A DNA stretch of 64,000 nt from Lepeophtheirus salmonis (taxonomy: Eukaryota > Arthropoda > Copepoda > Siphonostomatoida > Caligidae), in contig NC_052132.2 of assembly GCF_016086655.4 (NCBI RefSeq), positions 7,814,805-7,878,804 of the forward strand. The letters are read 5' to 3'. A program made the translations under genes and the position numbers. Position 1 is the stretch's first letter. The number at the start of each line of letters is the position of its first letter. The notes beneath the pieces are model-generated. The model was not told the DNA's origin. It ran no database searches and was given only the letters and a program-made list of their open reading frames with translations. Of this stretch, positions 36,319 to 47,754 are shown one piece after another.

Positions 36319-37627
36319 CAGGGAGCGGGGATCAAATTGTCGCCAAAATATTTTTCTACAAAAACCAACACAAAATATACATTTTTTAACTTTTTTTATT
36401 GAAAATCAAAACTATGACGAGCAAATAGGTATAGAGTAGCCATTCATTCGATATAATCACCGTTGGTATCAATAACGGCCTCAATACGGTTTCTGAACTG
36501 GCCTCAGGCTCTTCTGACCATCACATTGTCCATGTTGCCGAATACCTCCTCGATGGAGTCCATCATGCTGCCCTTGGTGCTATGGGGATGTTTGTTGGTA
36601 TGTCTCTCGACATAGCCCTAGACAAAATAGTCCAAAGAATTAAGGTCGGGAGAGTTAGGAGGCCACAAATCCTTGGTTACGTCATAAAAGTTCTCGGTTA
36701 ACCACTGCATGGAGATTTTGGACACATGGCAGTGTGCTGAGTCCTTTTGCCACACCCAGAGCCTGTCTCCGGCCACCCCTTGGATCCAGAGCAGAACCAC
36801 CTTCTCTATAACATCCAGGTAGACCTCTGTATTGAACTTTAGAACCGTTTCAAACATGTGGGGAGGCATAACATGACCTTCACTGCTGACCACCCCGAAC
36901 ACCATGACCATTGAAGGGAACTTGGTCTTCATTACCTTCCTCACATGGCTGGTGCAGGGAACATGTTGTTCTGCTTGTTGACCTTCTGATCTTGACAGAA
37001 ATTCTTTTCATCAGAGAAAAACCACAGCATCCCGGGTTGCTTTGGGTGCTTGAGCTTGTTGAGTAATTTTGTTGACTTCATCAGCCTGTTGTCCTTTGCC
37101 TTCTGGGTCAAGATCAGGCCCACCTGCATCTTGTAGCTGCTGCACCTTAAATCCTCAGATACACAGTCCCTAATTGTTTTCTCATGGCAGCCCAGATCCC
37201 TCGCCATGGCCTTCATGAACCTGGTAGGGTCATCCTTAACCATCTTCTTCACCTTGTCGACAAAGTCGGTGTCCATGACCTTCCTGTCGGCGCCCTCCTC
37301 CTTGGGTGCCCTCTTTTTGGTGGCATCAATATCCCAGGTGCCCTCTAGCTTCTTACAGATACGCTGAACAGTCCGTAAATTCACTCCTAAGGTTGAAGCA
37401 ATCATTGAATTGGAGATTTCACCTCCATTATTAACCAATGCCATGACTACGGCGGACCTCCAAAGCTCCTCGTTCCACTTATAGCTCTTTATCTCCTCAT
37501 ATGATGACGGCATGACGAGCAGTTGACGAGAATAGCTTTCCTATTTGGTAACCGGTTTTTTATTTGATAATGTCGTCTTCAAGTTATCAAGGTTTAAAGT
37601 AGGCGACAATCTGATCCCCGCTCCCTG
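36319..37627 (-). mobile_element. Complete mariner element, 1309 bp
   Basis: Flanked by TA on both sides (36317-36318, 37628-37629). Terminal inverted repeats begin CAGGGAGCGGGGATCA and continue through TTGTCGCC, with one mismatch in 26 positions. It contains one transposase gene on the minus strand that starts about 115 bp inside the right end and stops about 125 bp inside the left end. Of all copies in the window this is the best preserved end to end. Confidence 0.95.
36444..37513 (-). pseudogene. Mariner transposase, full length with three lesions
   Basis: ATG at 37511-37513; about 356 codons to TGA at 36444-36446, the usual mariner length. Residues 13-58 form a helix-turn-helix (ISNSMIASTLGVNLRTVQRI), residues 93-121 a second one (DDPTRFMKAMARDLGCHEKT), and D168 of WFFSDEKNF is the first catalytic aspartate. 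After a frameshift at about 36943: TKFPSMVMVFGVVSSEGHVM, the second aspartate in WVWQKDSAHCHVS and the third in PPNSPDLNSLDYFV, with 36 residues between. The lesions are that frameshift, a TAG in place of the expected TGG after DYFV, and a TGA in the tail before GQFRNRIEAV. The tail ends NGDYIE. The cofactor-binding residues look intact, so loss of activity comes from these late, point-like changes. Confidence 0.93.
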
Positions 37628-37689
37628 TATATTAAAACAGAATAAATTAGTTACATAACAATACAACCTTGAGCTCTTTAGTTTACGTA

Positions 37690-38250
37690 AAATGATGCTT
37701 GAAAGTGATCACAGCATTTCCATTCGCATACTTTGAGCATTTAGGCGTCTCCAGAACCGCCGTGTACGCCGTCAGCAAATACAAAATGATGGAGAGGGAG
37801 AAAGATTGTGTCAAAAAAGAGGAGAAAAAGATGGAGGAGTTAAAGAAAACAGGCTATGCAAATCCCCTCAAATTTATGAGGGCCCATACAATAGCTCACT
37901 TAGTTTCGCACCATACTGTCCATAGAGCTATCAAAACAGCGGGTGGAAATTGCCTAGTATGGCTGGAGAAACCATTTTTGACACTAGCCTTGAAAGAAAA
38001 CTATATCTCCGTTGCAAGACTCTTTTGAATTCTTTTGAACTTTCTTTTTGAAACTGCTGGCCCCCTACAGCCCTGATGTCAAATCCTCGACTACACTTTT
38101 TGTGTGCATGTCAAGCACAAGGCCTGCACTGGCTGTCGTCCAAATACCGAGACTATCAATCCAGGACTAGGATGGAATGACAGAGGAATGACTTATGTTG
38201 ATTGTCTATAGGTTGAGGATTGTCTTTTATAGGACTGGGTTTTAGTTGTG
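37690..38250 (+). pseudogene. Mariner transposase relic of another family, deleted centre
   Basis: N-terminal part in one frame (37699-38028): HLGVSRTAVYAVSKYKMMER helix-turn-helix, a basic linker, and the second DNA-binding section NPLKFMRAHTIAHLVSHHTV. The frame reaches LTLALKENYISVARL and then, near 38030-38055, jumps to PPYSPDV and, in a shifted frame, VKHKACTGCRPNTETIN of the C-terminal tail. The regions with the first two catalytic aspartates are gone. It lies directly beside the complete element at 36319-37627 but differs in family. Termini not recognised. Confidence 0.8.
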
Positions 38251-38254
38251 AATT

Positions 38255-39225
38255 AGTCGTAAACGTAACATAACTTGTCTGGATGATTTTTACAATATCG
38301 AGGCATGTTGACTAACCTGAACACACAGATGAGAAGATTGTATATAAGAATTTTTGACGATTCAAGATCTGCTTCTATTTTTCGTTTGTCACATATAGTT
38401 TATACATTAAGACCGAAGTGTAGATTTTTTAACATCGATATTTAAACCAGTTTAAATATCTAATATATAAATGAATAATTAATTTATTTTAACTTTAGTT
38501 TTTGCTAATGATACTCAAGATGATATTAATAGTATCTTATTATATTCTTCTGTATATATGATGTACATTCAGAAAAAATGTGGATGCTATATTCATAAGA
38601 GCAAGTTCAAAAATGACAAACCTGAAAACTTAAAAACTGTTTGTACAAGAAAAAATATAAAGACAGATTTGAAATAACAGACAAAAATTGTTTAATATGC
38701 ACTCAAAAAAAATTCTGATGAAAATGCAATGTTGACCTGTGTTATGAGAGAAAATAAAATGAGTGGGTTTCATAATTTGGTTGTACAAGTTAAAAGTGTA
38801 TTTAAAAAATATAAAAAAAGTTCTTTATATTTTGAGACATTCGCCACAAAGAGTGATACTTAAATTAATAATATATCTATATTCAAGTTAGGGAAATAAA
38901 AATATCTTAAATCAATTTTGTTGCAATCGGTGGGTAAGGGTTATGTATTGTGTTTCGTTAATCCTAAGTTCTTGTACAAATTAGGAACTTCTTTACTAGA
39001 ATAATGAGTATATTATTGAATGATTAAATCTTTGTATTAATTTTTTTTTTTTAAATGCAATAATATAATTGATTTTTTCATTACAATTTTGTGGTGGATT
39101 AATTTTCCTTAGAATAAACTTGCCTTGGGGTGAAGATAGAAAGAGAAAGGTGACCATTTTGGAGTGAAAAGAGCGTGTTTAGTTTTCCATACACGCGTTA
39201 TATGACGGCCGTACTCGACGATTTT
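38255..39225. other. AT-rich sequence, no gene seen
   Basis: No coding or repeat signal recognised. Confidence 0.5.
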
Positions 39226-39229
39226 AATT

Positions 39230-39480
39230 AATTACATACACATTTTCAACAATTGGCCATCTAGATTGTGCTGCATCTTTGACATCAACATTACCGGAAC
39301 AGAATTGGCACAACCGAAATTGCACATGATTGGCTATTACAGTATCAGAACCATAGACACTATTCACATTTTCAGCCGCCTGTCTTGTATTTCCGCTTTT
39401 ATTTAAGAAAAACTGTAATATGAGTGTATTTTCTCTTCGTTGCTGTCCACATTTGACGCGTCAAAGACAATACGGAGTCA
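39230..39480 (-). pseudogene. Mariner transposase N-terminal relic
   Basis: Minus-strand frame reads ENTLILQFFLNKSGNTRQAA, ENVNSVYGSDTVIANHVQFR, then SGNVDVKDAAQSRWPIVENV. This is the pattern of the N-terminal domain of mauritiana/SETMAR-type mariners (..A..I...YG...V....W...F.SG.FD..D..RSGRP). The usual W of the W-F-x-x-F motif is replaced. Catalytic sequence does not follow. A second relic of the same type lies at 59950-60150. Confidence 0.65.
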
Positions 39481-39484
39481 AAAA

Positions 39485-40490
39485 ATCACAAAATGGTTTT
39501 TAATGTAAAATCTTGCCTTTCTAACGTCATCTATGTACAGTAAACCGATTGCACTAATACAACGCAAAATACACATTACAAAAAAATTTAAAAAATCTAG
39601 TGTAATTTTAGAAGCCCTACGATTAAAATTAATTAATAAACTGTTAAAAATCCAGGCGTTTTGACGTAGACTCTAAATGACAATTCAGTATCTCTGTATT
39701 TTCAGAAGACAATTACTTTATAACTTTGTTATCACTCTTAACTAAGGAAATAAGTTTTCATTTTCCTAGTTTTAACTCTTCTTTTGTTTTGTTTTTCTTC
39801 TTATTTTATTTCATAGCCTTCTCCTTCATGAGAAAAATTTAAAAACCTTACGTGACAGGAATGGAAGATATCCTTATTTTATTTTTAAAGATACACCTCT
39901 GTGCTGCATATATGTATGTAGGTCCTACGGAGTTGGATATGTAGGCATTAAAATATATAAGGCTTAATGGCTATCAAATGATAACAATATAGAAAAGAAA
40001 GTGTTTATGGTCATTTTTAAGAATAATAAATAAATGAAAAAATCGTTTATACTAAGGATAATTTGATTCTTGTTGAGCTGCAAAATAACATTTAACTCCT
40101 CGGTCATAGATAATGAGATACAAATAGCTATTATTATTATATACAGAGTGCCTTTGCAAAAATGTCTGGATAAATTTTTTTTTATTTTTTACTAACAAAA
40201 TGATAAAAAAGAAGAAGTAGTGAACAGAAAAGTCAAATATAAAAGTATATTTTTTTAACTAAATTGAGAAAATTGCTAAAGTATTTGTTCACTATTTTGT
40301 TGGTGCATAGAATATGCAAAAAATATCTAAATTAACCTTCCGTTAGTGAACATCAATTTGCTAAAATACTTAGTGAACTGAATAAAATAGAAATTCCCAA
40401 AAATAAAGTTATTTATTTGTTTAATATTATTACATCATTTAAATTTTGTTTCTTTTTTTGAACTTATAAAAATAAACCTGGACCATTCTA
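39485..40490. other. AT-rich sequence, no gene seen
   Basis: No coding signal. At 40144-40170 a TACAGAGTGCCTTTGCAAAA word resembles a mariner/Tc1 terminus but has no partner nearby. Confidence 0.5.
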
Positions 40491-40492
40491 TA

Positions 40493-41588
40493 CTTCAGGT
40501 AATTTATGTTGGCCTGGGCCCTCGAAATATTATTGTTATTGTTCTTAACAAAGATTTGAACATTGACGTTGCCTTTGCTCAAGTTGAAGATGAGTTTGTC
40601 ATGAGGAAAGGAGGAGAAAAGGACGGAGGAATCAAAGGAATCGTAAGGAGCTTAAAAACTCAGAGTAAAGACTCTTTGGGAAATCCTATTATTATTGAGA
40701 AGAAAGTTATAATTCACTCTCCACAGGAAGATGTTGTAAATTAAGAAATTAATTTATTAATAGAGAAATATAGAACTATTATCACTCGTTCAAAACCATG
40801 TGTTTTTCAAGAAGGGAGATTAAAGGGTTTAAATGATGGTAACTTTGTTTTAAGCATAATCACTTGGTGTGACTTACCAGGATTTCTTCCACTCAAAGGT
40901 TTCAAAACCAGAATTAGCATGTGCAAAATGTTATAAAACTGGTCATTTTGCTAAAAGCTGTCCGAATAAGTATCAAACGTGGTCGGATTACCTAAAAATT
41001 CTAGAAGAGGAAGTTCCTCAAGAAAATGCTGCATGTCATAATACTAATGAACCAAAAAGCAGAGACAAGAAAGTTCAAAAGAGTCCTACAAATTATGGAA
41101 AGATCTGTTCAGGATAATCAAGAAGGAAATCACTCATAAGGGAAGGATGCCAAAGTTGTTGAAGATGAATCAGACAATAAACAGACAAATAGTGATGGAT
41201 CTCAGGAAAATAGGAGGAAGTAGTGATTTTGCCAAATGTTGATTCATTGAATGAGGTATTTAATGCAGAAATAAGTCAAGACCAGGTGTCTTCACTCTCA
41301 GTCGATGATAAAACAGGTAGACATATATCTACACCTATAACAGGGAATGAAAACAACAATACAGAACCATTGGAAGATATTTCATTCGACTCGAATGAAA
41401 ATATGAAACAAACTAAGAAAAAGAAACCTCTAATTAATGGAAAACACACTATGACCTCACGTACAAGGTCAGGATCTGTTACAAAAAGGTCTGCACCAGA
41501 TACTGGTCTTTCCCCACAGAAGATTTATTATCCCAAGAAAATAAAGAAATTTTTGCAATCATGCAAACATTCAAAATACTTTCACTAA
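40493..41588 (+). pseudogene. LINE ORF1 (Gag-like, CCHC zinc knuckle)
   Basis: Decayed ORF1 in three frames. The first (from about 40493 to 40744) reads GPRNIIVIVLNKDLNIDVAF and ENIKG-type charged sequence ending SPQEDVVN. The second (40869-41117) carries the zinc knuckle CAKCYKTGHFAKSC, spacing C-2-C-4-H-4-C, which binds RNA in LINE ORF1 proteins. The third (41223-41588) is an acidic then basic linker (KQTKKKKPLINGKHTMTSRT). The frames are separated by stops. The end overlaps the ORF2 start at 41561, an arrangement common in LINEs. Confidence 0.75.
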
Positions 41589-43771
41589 ACACATTAGACG
41601 GAAGAGACAGAAAGACCAGACATGCTTCAATTCAAAGACTTACAAAGCTTAATCCTACTATCATTTGTTTTAAAGATGTAAGAACCAAAGTTTCTTCAAC
41701 CTGTAAAAGTTCATGTGGATTCTGTCTTCCTCATGATTTCGTTTTTTTTTTCTGGGTATACTCTTCTAGAGGCATTATATCACTGGTTTCTAAGAAACTG
41801 GAGTGCTCTTCTTTGTCCAAAGAGTACTCATCTAAGAGGCAATGGCACATAATTGAAATGAATAGCAATGGCTTAAGGTTTTCCTTAATTAATGCTTATG
41901 GACAAAATATAACATCTCATACTTTCTACTAATCAATGTTGTACAATCTTAAGTGTGATTCCCTTCAATGTATCCTTATAGGTGACATAAATGTAGATAT
42001 AGATACGTTAACTTACACTTCTTACTTAAGCATGTAGGGTAGCTCAATCTCATTGATACTGTTAAAATTTCAAGTCCTGATGACTTATTTTCATGGAGAA
42101 ATGGAAATCGAACATCAAGAATAGACCTCGCTCAAGTTTTTTCAAGCATTTTCAAAAACATTAAAGCATATTTTTATCGTCTAGAACCCTTTTCTGATCA
42201 CAAAATAATTCCAAGGGAATTTCGATCAAGTCTTTTAATTCGGCAGTATAGTCTACCCAGGTGAGTTATACAACAAGAAGACTTTATAAAACCCCTAAAA
42301 CAAAGATTGGACTTGATTTTTGACCCCCTTCAACCAACCAACCGGTTATCTTGTGATCTTATAAAAAAATTCTAAAATTACTGCTGATATGTTTGGTAAG
42401 GCAAAAAGGAGGGAATTGATACTGTTCGACAAAAGTGTTGAGGGGATAATAGAAGAGGGCTCTGTATTTCATAGTTGTTGTTTTTTTTGCTGTTGATACT
42501 CTTAATGTGTATAGAATATCTGATATTGCAGTGGAAGAGGTGGAGAAAAAGTGTGACAAAGAGTAAAAGTTCAATATTCGAAGAAGAATCCTGCATTTCA
42601 AAAACGTAAATTCGAAAGCTAATGTTAAGAAGATCGTTTGGGAACATAAGATCTTAGACAAAACTACAGATATTTTGGACTATTCCTACTCTCAATTTCA
42701 GAATATTCTTGGAGACCAACACAGCAATTTTCGTGACTGAATACCCTTTATTATTCAAAGTACCTACCTTTTCTCAAAAGCCCAAAAAAATTTATATGAG
42801 ATGGGCTAACACTACTGTCTTCTAAAATCTCCAAGATATGCCAGAAGATTTTTTTTGACATAACGAAAACTCCCGTCTTGGAATGGAGAGATACTGTATC
42901 AGGTACTCCTCTATACATGCTTCTGATTATGGGTACTATTTTATCAAACGGAACAGTAAAGAGAAAATCTCATTTTCATGGGATGCTGCTCATTGTGTTT
43001 AATGGTATGGAACGACAACGTATGAGTCGAACACTATCATAGATACAATTCATCAAAACTTAGCAAAGAAATGTTTTTTCTAAATTATATTTTCCCCTTT
43101 TTAGGACTGCTAAGAACCACATTCCTCCAACACAATGGCATTTGAAAATGTTATATTCGAGAGATTTTAAGAGTACTGTGATATGTGAAAATTTTACAAA
43201 AAATTTAGATCTCCCAAAATTTTGGGATAAAAAAATAGAGAGATCCTTACTATATATTTATGACGACAAAAAATTTACTGCGCAGTTTCAAATCTCGGCT
43301 GGCCTTATTTTTTATAATGCTCCATGTAAAGACTGTGGAAAAACTTTTAATTCCTCCATTCACGATTTCGGAGATTGTCTCAGTGTTCGAATTCTAAAAG
43401 TATTTATTTCCTTGAATGTGTAAGGACTAGATGACCAAGAATCAAAATTCACTAAAGCTTAGTTTGGGCTTTCAAAACGAAAGGGATCTACGGGAAAGGC
43501 GAAGGCGTTGGAATTAGCGTTATTAAATTCCAAGGCTCTTATTGCCAGCAAAATTACAAATGATGAACACTTAGCTGCTGAAGAGATAAGAACTGTTATC
43601 ATCTCAGATATTTCAAGGTATGCTGCTTTCTCTTTGATGGTTTCTGACACCTCTGGATCTGGATGGAAATATGGAGGCCATGTTTTTAGGTATTACACCT
43701 CGATGTCCACAAAATATTTAGACTCTTTAAAGTGGATTGTAAGATCTTACAAAGTTTTTAAAAAGAAATAG
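41561..43771 (+). pseudogene. LINE ORF2 (endonuclease and reverse transcriptase) relic
   Basis: The ATG at 41561 opens MQTFKILSLNTLDGRDRKTR, the start of an APE-type endonuclease. INAYGQN follows; after a stop, IGDINVDIDTL (the G-D-x-N motif, about 41980-42010), RIDLA (42119) and FSDHKII (about 42193), the S-D-H motif. The usual Q-E of the metal-binding glutamate motif reads FKDV, so that residue is lost. RT palm motifs (including the ADD box) were not found. From 43142 a frame reads LKMLYSRDFKSTVICENFTK and ends in CKDCGKTFNSSIHDFGDC, the C-terminal zinc-binding motif of LINE ORF2. A 43508-43771 frame may be an extension. Many stops: inactive. Confidence 0.75.
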
Positions 43772-43989
43772 CCTTACTAAGAAGACTGTTTGTACTTTTA
43801 ATGGTGGATTACTTCTTATATTATTCTTGTTTGCTCCTATTTTGGTTTTCGTTAAATGCTTGAATGTGTGTTCTGAATTATGTATGATGAAGGATTTTAT
43901 TTAGTTGTTATTATTATTTTTTTTTTTTTTTTTTTGGGGGGCGGATAGGGATAGTAATATTACTCCACTTCCTCGATTCAAAGGAATGC

Positions 43990-44127
43990 CAAACAGAAAG
44001 AAAAATACGAATATGGCTGAATGTTGGTGTGTGTTCTTCCACGGGATACTTCTAACTGAAAATAACCTCGATACCTTCCAGTAGTGCCATCTCTCAGATT
44101 TTGCACGTACTTATCAAACGACCCTTG
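43990..44127. mobile_element. Mariner-like terminus fragment
   Basis: The right side reads CTTATCAAACGACCCTTG followed by TA at 44128-44129; inverted it is CAAGGGTCGTTTGATAAG, the style of mariner termini. The inward sequence (GTGCAAAATCTGAGAGATGG on the minus strand) also resembles a mariner end. No transposase or second terminus is present. Confidence 0.4.
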
Positions 44128-44199
44128 TATAAATAAATCATAAACAAGGCATTATTGAGATAAATATAGAATTGCATTCTTTTCAAATTAAATGTTTAA

Positions 44200-44340
44200 A
44201 GAGCATTCTCAAAAGTATTGGCGATGAAATGTAGGTTCAACGGAATAAGAATAATTTTTATCAATTTTGGGTATCTAAGATCCTAGTTCAATAACAAAGG
44301 GTTATAAACTTAGAAAGTCAAATAAAGTAGTTTGCAGTAA
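44200..44340 (+). repeat. Dispersed repeat (partner at 58880-58990)
   Basis: TTTTGGGTATCTAAGATCCT then AGTTCAATAACAAAGGGTTA aligns with TATTGGGGTATATAAAATCC then AGTTCATTAACAAAGGGTAA at 58900-58945. With the further pair 46600-46684 / 59080-59172 in the same order, these may be parts of one larger old repeat with different internal gaps. Confidence 0.45.
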
Positions 44341-44344
44341 ATGA

Positions 44345-44496
44345 ATTAAACTGCTACATTCATCAGTACAAAAGTAGGCTAGGCTTAATAGATAAATAAA
44401 TTTAAATTAAATCTGAACTCTTATGCTTCATATAAAACAGAAATAAGAACCGTAAAGTTTTAAGAATTATTCTAGCTGCATGTTTTTATGTATCTA

Positions 44497-44527
<31 letters not shown>

Positions 44528-46595
44528 GAAGTAGTAGTTTATCAATCAAAAAATTAGTTTTTAGAAAAATGCTATTTAATGCCGCCACTGCCTTGAAGTC
44601 CCAAAATATTATTACCAGAACAATTTCTTGAGCCTTACACATTTACATGAAATTTTTAAGCAGAATCCATTTATTGCCGTAGCCATGGTTCTTGGTCACA
44701 CAAACACAATGACATTCTCATTTAATATATATAATGGAGGCAAAAATCAAAGTTGATTCTACATCTTCAAATAAGGAGAGCAAATTGAAACTGATGTTAT
44801 AATGTATTGAGCTACAAAACTGTTCATTCATAGATCAAGACTAATTATTTTAAATAAATTATGTATGAGGGAGCAAAACGCTGCTCCCTTGCACTTAGCA
44901 GTAAACACACACAAATTATGTCAGGACAACATATTCAACTTTTGAGAACCTTCTTTGTGAATCAAAAGAAATTCAGACTATTTCTGGTGGAGTGTCACTT
45001 TGGAAATGAAATCCACGGGTTTGAATTTTGCAGGTGAGATGGAGAGTTGCACTGAATAATTATAAGTAGATTGGGTTTTGTAAAAGTGCAATGAGAAGGC
45101 GGGAGCGTCACATACGGTACACTTGAATAAAGACCCTTGTTAATATTAGCTGCCAGTTTTATGATTTTGAACGGAAAAATGAATTACTGCTATATAAAGG
45201 AGAACCTTTTACAATTAAAATAGCATTAGTCCGGGTATAAAAAATGTATACATTTATTTTATTTTACATTTTAAATCAATTTACACCAAAGATGGGCGAG
45301 GTTTCTTCTTTTAGAGGGAGATGTTAACACACCCAAGACTTATTAAGTAATGAATAAATAAATAAAAAAGAGCACACGCATGAACTGTTTTTCCTTTTTT
45401 TAATCGCTATAATTAGTTATTTATTTACACAAATCCTCTCTTTAGGTGTAAGTAAATATTAAAGTATTACAATTACTCCATTTGATCTAGAAATTGTCTT
45501 TGAAGTTCTTGCAAATAATTTATCAGAAACTATTATGAGGCAAACCAACGCACATTTAGTTTTCAAAAAAAATTCTTTCTAGCGACTTGTTTTTAAAATA
45601 TATTAATTTCATTGTGATGCGTCTATTAATTAAAAGTTATAAGTCTTAAAAGCTTAGATTATTAAACTGGATACTTATGTGAACTCACTCCGTATATTAA
45701 TTTTTCATACATATTAAAAAACATTTATACATTTATTGGTTTAGTTTTTGTACATATTCAATGCTATTTTTTCGCTATATTTAACTTGTTTATCGTTGTA
45801 TGTTGTATACACAATGACACAACAGCAACATTGAAAAAATAAGTTTCCTCAATGCAGAACATTACCTCACTCTGCAAAAAAACCAAAAAGAAATATTAAT
45901 TTCTTGGATTTTTATTGTTATGATATTTCCCTATTTGCGGAGTTTATGTTTTTGCCTATGTTTGTTTGTTAGTTTATTCATAAGCAGGATTGCAGAATAA
46001 GTTATAAATCGATTTTTGTCAAACTTTGTAGGAAGGTTACGTTATCCGTAAGAGGCAATTAAATTTAGAAAAGACAAGGTTATAAAAAACAGATAATGTT
46101 TTGTAAAATAAAATTATAGAAAAATTGTTGATCGAGGGTTGTATATGTAAACAATATAAGCCCATTCAATTTTGAGAGGACTAGGTCAAAGGTCAAAGTT
46201 ACAGTGCAGGTTATTTTTCTATTTTTAAAGTAGGATAAAACAAAAAGGTTCAAGTTGATTTTGATGAAACTTTCTAAGGAGGTTAGTATATATTATTAGT
46301 AAGAGGTCATTAATTTTTGTTAAACTCTTGTTTATACTTTATTGGATATGGAGTTGCATCAAAGGTTCACAAAGTTTCAAGTCCCTACATACAATTTGGG
46401 CAAGCGCTATTTATGTTTTGGTAGTTGGAAGTAAACATACAACAACCAAACTAGACTGCTAAAAACAGTATCGATTTACAATCAAATAAATAAGTACTCC
46501 CCTTCTTTGCCTTATTATAACGCGCTGAGCTTTAGCTACACATGCCCGTTATTAAGCCTCGTTTAAAGTCATATTCATTATTTTTTTTTCCCCTT
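44345..46595. other. AT-rich sequence, no gene seen
   Basis: Contains a 28-T run (44497-44524), a small GGGAGC...GCTCCC hairpin at 44870-44890, and two similar lines near 46010-46080 and 46250-46330 (AAACTTTGTAGGAAGGTTA versus AAACTTTCTAAGGAGGTTAG, each followed by GTAAGAGG), an internal direct repeat of an unknown element. No coding signal. Confidence 0.5.
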
Positions 46596-46599
46596 TTCT

Positions 46600-46684
46600 T
46601 TTTAAATATCACACACTTAGCTATAATTACACACACTTTTTATTAAAATTGAGTCATCTACAAACAAACTTTGCTTTATTAATA
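46600..46684 (+). repeat. Dispersed repeat interrupted by mariner (partner at 59080-59172)
   Basis: CATCTACAAACAAACTTTGC then TTTATTAATATA matches TCTTCTACAGACAAACTTTG then CCTTATTAATATA at 59141-59172. The mariner at 46687 begins exactly where this match ends, so 59172 marks an uninterrupted counterpart of the insertion point. Confidence 0.5.
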
Positions 46685-46686
46685 TA

Positions 46687-47750
46687 CAAGGTGGGGTAGT
46701 AAAACGTGGACTCGAGAGATGGATTTAGAAATACATCAATAATTTTATATTTTCAATTATAGGCCAAAAAATAATTCTAACGAAAAGTCCAGGCTGCTAC
46801 TAGGAAGGAATTCAATGAGTCACATTGAGGTGTGAGGTCCTGTTGGTTTCCATTTCCAAAGTGCCCCATAAAGAAAAGTCTAGTGGGTTAAAATATGGTG
46901 AGGAAGGGTCCATATCTCTATAGACCAGAATCGAGCCATGTTATCTACGCAGAACTTTTGGCACTAGGTGGACGTGTGAGAGGGGCACCGTTCTGAGTCA
47001 ACGCGTAGTTACCCTGTGGTTAGTTGGTCTTCAGACACTGCTGGGTGGTTTACATAAGCACCTTATAGTATGTCTCCTGGCCAATTTTCTGTCCAGTGTA
47101 CAGCCTTGAATAAGAAGAGAGGATTCTTCTTTCTATCAGAGCCCACAACAACGAGGACTATTGTTTGGAAAATCTTCTTGTACGAGAAAATTTTCAAAAT
47201 TGACCCATTTGCCTAGATCAATGTGAGGATTGTCTTGCACCTTTCTCGCCGCTTGTCTTTCATCTCCTTTGTTAGAAGGTCGTGCAGGTTCATTGTGAAA
47301 GATACTAATCCCAAGTTGTGTTTTATAGCCCTCCTGATTGAGCCACAGTGGGACTTAAAGGGATATTCCTTTATATTCTTCTACAAACTTAACAAGAACT
47401 TTTTATCCCTCTTTAAATTATGCCCTTCACTTCCTGACACCCTGGAGAGGTCTTCTCCATTTTTTTTTTTTTTTCATTTGGGCCAATTTAAAAACCAGGC
47501 TCATAAAAAACTTAACAGTGTCTTTGATCTTCATCACATTAACTCCGGCATCTAGGAGATCTGAGATGCTGGGTTTCGTGTTTTTTTTTTTTTTTGCTCA
47601 TTCATGATGATGAAATGATTAAATGACAAATGCAGTTTGTTTATGTAAAAAGGACGACGTATACAGAATATCAAAATAATCACTAAACCTTTTCATAGTA
47701 ATGAGAAAATAAACATTAATTAAGAGTCCACGTTTTGCGGTCCTACCCTG
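46687..47750 (-). mobile_element. Mariner family A, end-to-end copy, 1064 bp
   Basis: Flanked by TA at 46685-46686 and 47751-47752. The left terminus CAAGGTGGGGTAGTAAAACG and the inverted right terminus CAGGGTAGGACCGCAAAACG agree at most positions, and both continue TGGACTC. Same family as 25590-26092 and 28205-28560 by terminus and leader. Confidence 0.85.
46780..47605 (-). pseudogene. Mariner transposase (family A, copy 3), catalytic residues lost
   Basis: ATG at 47603-47605 (MNEQ, then lysines from an expanded T run). The helix-turn-helix region is badly frameshifted. The first catalytic motif reads IFSYKKIF where relatives have F-S-D-E-K, so the aspartate is tyrosine. About 30 codons after it are missing. 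Next come TIVLVVVGSDRKKNPLF and KAVHWTENWPGDIL. The second motif reads ALTQNGAPLSHTST (aspartate to asparagine). CQKFCVDNMARFWSIEIW, then SPYFNPLDFSLWGTLEMETN carries the third aspartate intact. The tail is cut short before the terminus. Old, inactive copy. Confidence 0.8.
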
Positions 47751-47754
47751 TAGA

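Larger units (their letters stand above)
40493..43880 (+). mobile_element. Non-LTR retrotransposon (LINE), decayed and shortened
   Basis: Two-ORF LINE: a zinc-knuckle ORF1 followed by an ORF2 that starts 28 bp before ORF1 ends, with an APE-type endonuclease and a C-terminal cysteine/histidine motif. The distance from the endonuclease end (about 42215) to that motif (43318) is about 1.1 kb, roughly half of what an intact reverse transcriptase needs, so much of the RT palm is deleted. A T run and GGGGGG follow at 43917-43942. The clade (Jockey/R1-like) is inferred from the architecture. Confidence 0.8.

Noticed and set aside
42359..42661. Two minus-strand ORFs of 89-100 codons
   Set aside because: They overlap each other in different frames and lie antisense to LINE ORF2.
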